Shown here in pieces: positions 35,183 to 36,955 of a stretch of 36,955 bases of DNA. The notes under the pieces are model-generated. The model was not told where the DNA came from. It was given only the letters and a program-made list of their open reading frames with translations, and made no database searches. Every line of letters begins with the position of its first letter. Position 1 is the first letter of the stretch. The DNA is from Mycolicibacter sinensis (GTDB taxonomy: Bacteria; Actinomycetota; Actinomycetes; Mycobacteriales; Mycobacteriaceae), in assembly GCF_001667945.1 (NCBI RefSeq), contig NZ_LZJK01000056.1, positions 1 to 36,955 of the forward strand, read 5' to 3'. The position numbers were made by a program, and so were the translations under genes.

Positions 35183-35914
35183 ATGATCGGTGTTACCCGC
35201 GACGAAGCCGTCACCACCATCGAGTTGCAGCGCCCCGAGCGGCGCAACGCACTGAACTCCCAGCTCGTCACCGAACTGCGCGAGGCGATCGTGGACGCCG
35301 CCGACCACGACGTCCGGGCGATCGTGCTGACCGGGCAGGGCACCGTGTTCTGCGCCGGCGCCGACCTGTCCGGCGACGCGTTCGCCGCCGACTACCCCGA
35401 CAAGCTGCGCGCGCTGCACCAGAGCATCGGCGACGTGCCGGTGCCGGTGATCGGCGCGATCAACGGCGCCGCGATCGGGGCCGGCCTGCAGCTGGCGATG
35501 GTCTGCGATCTGCGGGTCGCCACAAACGAGGCGTACTTCCAGTTCCCGGTCGCCAAGTACGGCCTGGCGCTGGACAACTGGAGCATCCGCCGGCTCTCGA
35601 CGCTGGCCGGCTACGGACGGGCCCGCGCCATGCTGCTGACCGCCGAGAAGCTGACCGCCGAGACGGCGCTGCTGACCGGCATGGTCAACCGGATCGGCAC
35701 CGTGGCCGACGCGCAGGCCTGGGCGCACGAGATCGCCGGGCTGGCGCCGCTGGCGCTGCAGCACGCCAAACGGGTGCTCAACGACGACGGTGCCCTGCAG
35801 GAGCAGGAACCGATCCACAAAGAACTGTTCGACCGGGCCTGGGCCAGCCAGGACGTCATCGAAGCCCAGATGGCGCGCATCGAGAAGCGGCCGCCGAAGT
35901 TCCAGGGCGCCTAG
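35183..35914 (+). CDS. echA6: Enoyl-CoA hydratase-like protein EchA6
   Basis: A crotonase-superfamily protein of 243 residues, same length as M. tuberculosis EchA6. It has the acyl-CoA-binding and oxyanion-hole elements [10 protein letters not shown] (about 57-66) and [14 protein letters not shown] (about 93-106). EchA6 is known as a non-catalytic acyl-CoA-binding protein that shuttles fatty acids to FAS-II for mycolic acid synthesis and is a target of THPP inhibitors. Consistent with that, I see no Glu in the usual catalytic position of the [19 protein letters not shown] region. Divergent from accD3; the metallohydrolase gene follows 14 bp downstream. Confidence 0.92.
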   Translation: MIGVTRDEAVTTIELQRPERRNALNSQLVTELREAIVDAADHDVRAIVLTGQGTVFCAGADLSGDAFAADYPDKLRALHQSIGDVPVPVIGAINGAAIGAGLQLAMVCDLRVATNEAYFQFPVAKYGLALDNWSIRRLSTLAGYGRARAMLLTAEKLTAETALLTGMVNRIGTVADAQAWAHEIAGLAPLALQHAKRVLNDDGALQEQEPIHKELFDRAWASQDVIEAQMARIEKRPPKFQGA

Positions 35915-35928
35915 CGGGAGGCGCGGTG

Positions 35929-36955
35929 ATGTTGCGCGGAGCACTTCGGCTGGTGGCGGGCACGGCCTCCCTGGCCGTCGGCGGCTGGACGCTTCGCGCG
36001 CTGCGCGGCACCTCCGGGGCACTCGGTGCCGCGCCGCACGTCATTGAGGCGGTGGCCGCCCGCTCGCCGCACTACCGCGACGGGGTCTTCCACAACATCG
36101 AACCGGTCGCGGTCGTCAACATGGATCGCGAACAACAGCGCCTGATGCTGCGGGAGTTGTTCGCCGATCGCGGCGCGGCCCGGCCCGCGGCCCCGGTGCC
36201 ACTGGCGGTCCCCGATTTCACCGGCGCCGCCGAACCGCTGGCGATCACCTGGCTGGGCCACGCCACGGCGCTGGTCGAAGTCGACGGCTACCGGGTCTTG
36301 ACCGACCCGGTGTGGAGCGACCGCTGCTCGCCGTCGGACGCCGTCGGCCCCCGGCGGCTGCACCCACCGCCGGTCGAGCTGGCGGCACTGCCGGCGGTCG
36401 ACGCGATCGTGGTCAGCCACGACCACTACGACCATCTCGACATCGACACCATCACAGCGCTCGCCCGCAGCCAGCGGGCACCGTTCGTCGTCCCGCTGGG
36501 GGTAGGCGCGCACCTGCGGGCGTGGGGCATCCCCTCGGACCGGGTCGTCGAACTCGACTGGGACGAGCACACCAGGCTCGGCGAACTGACCTTGACCTGC
36601 ACCCCGGCCCGGCACTTCTCCGGCCGGTTCCTGACCCGCAACCTGACCCTGTGGGCGTCGTGGGTGATCGCCGGACCTCACCACCGGGTGTATTTCGGCG
36701 GCGACTCCGGCTACACCGGCAGCTTCAGCCGGATCGGCGCTGAGCACGGCCCGTTCGACGTGACCCTGCTGCCGATCGGCGCCTACAACACCGCCTGGCC
36801 GGACGTGCACATGAACCCCGAGGAGGCCGTCCGGGCCCACCTCGACGTCAAGGGCGGCGCGCTGGTGCCGATCCACTGGTGCACGTTCCGGCTGGCGCCG
36901 CACCGGTGGGACGAGCCGGTGGAACGGCTGCTGGCCGCCGCCGCCGAAGCCGGTG
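35929..36955 (+). CDS. Metallo-beta-lactamase-fold hydrolase, NAPE-PLD/UlaG-like (partial; Rv0906-like)
   Basis: 342 codons visible; the frame is open to the right edge. The N-terminus (about 1-35) has a hydrophobic segment (LRLVAGTASLAVGGWTLRAL) that may anchor it. The metallo-beta-lactamase fold follows: WLGHATALVEVDGYRVLTDPVW (about 105-126), the zinc-binding HDHYDHLD (about 164-171), PARHFSGR with a further His ligand, FGGDSGY with the bridging Asp, and PIHWCTF near the end. It resembles phospholipase-type (NAPE-PLD) hydrolases. GGGAGG lies 8 nt before the ATG; GTG 35926 directly upstream is an alternative start. It probably shares the echA6 transcript. Confidence 0.85.
   Translation, partial: MLRGALRLVAGTASLAVGGWTLRALRGTSGALGAAPHVIEAVAARSPHYRDGVFHNIEPVAVVNMDREQQRLMLRELFADRGAARPAAPVPLAVPDFTGAAEPLAITWLGHATALVEVDGYRVLTDPVWSDRCSPSDAVGPRRLHPPPVELAALPAVDAIVVSHDHYDHLDIDTITALARSQRAPFVVPLGVGAHLRAWGIPSDRVVELDWDEHTRLGELTLTCTPARHFSGRFLTRNLTLWASWVIAGPHHRVYFGGDSGYTGSFSRIGAEHGPFDVTLLPIGAYNTAWPDVHMNPEEAVRAHLDVKGGALVPIHWCTFRLAPHRWDEPVERLLAAAAEAG

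Overview
This is about 37 kb of high-GC actinobacterial chromosome from a member of the Mycobacteriaceae, most likely a non-tuberculous species. I recognise the backbone by gene order as I remember it from M. tuberculosis H37Rv (roughly Rv0867c to Rv0906): rpfA, moaD2, moaA2, cspB, fadE10, the Rv0875c/Rv0876c pair, a DUF3027 gene, a DUF2530 gene, the Rv0881/Rv0882 pair, a sepH-like gene, serC, the Rv0885 di-iron oxygenase, fprB, citA, gltA2, an arfABC-like locus, prrB/prrA, accD3, echA6 and an Rv0906-like metallohydrolase. No IS element, prophage, CRISPR array, tRNA or rRNA gene was seen.

Layout. Positions 1-5036 carry rpfA (cut by the left edge) behind a long leader with a c-di-AMP (ydaO-type) riboswitch and a CRP-like site, then the molybdenum cofactor pair moaA2-moaD2, the cold-shock gene cspB and the acyl-CoA dehydrogenase fadE10. 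Positions 5072-11763 hold a glutathionyl-hydroquinone reductase-type enzyme, envelope and membrane genes, a SRPBCC protein and an rRNA/tRNA methyltransferase. Positions 11760-15120 are an apparent insertion relative to H37Rv: a PucR-type regulator divergent from a 665-residue exported protein with two DUF1214-like segments. Positions 15130-20185 hold sepH, serC and a CRP-site-controlled di-iron oxygenase/ferredoxin reductase pair. Positions 20230-26526 hold a SAM methyltransferase, two citrate synthases (citA, gltA2), pdxH, a DUF732 exported protein, an MFS transporter with no conventional start codon, and an FKBP isomerase. Positions 26527-27981 are a remodelled arf (OmpATb) locus with two BON-like proteins, no OmpA-like peptidoglycan-binding domain, and two tiny membrane proteins. 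Positions 27983-36955 hold prrBA, a heterodimeric ABC exporter, accD3, echA6 and the start of the metallohydrolase.

Recurring architecture. Genes are very tightly packed. Of eight convergent junctions, four have their two stop codons overlapping in a 4-bp TTAA/TTAG/CTAG motif, and one overlaps by 19 bp. At least six genes have a TAnnnT -10 box 6-8 nt before the start codon, which is the signature of leaderless mRNAs; two very short divergent spacers (39 bp and 27 bp) appear to be back-to-back promoters.

The most unusual items are the stripped-down arf locus, the MFS gene that seems to need a CTG start or a -1 shift behind a leaderless 9-codon ORF, the PucR/exported-protein pair, and the oxygenase-reductase unit. 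Homology assignments rest on recognised motifs and remembered family members; no database search was run.
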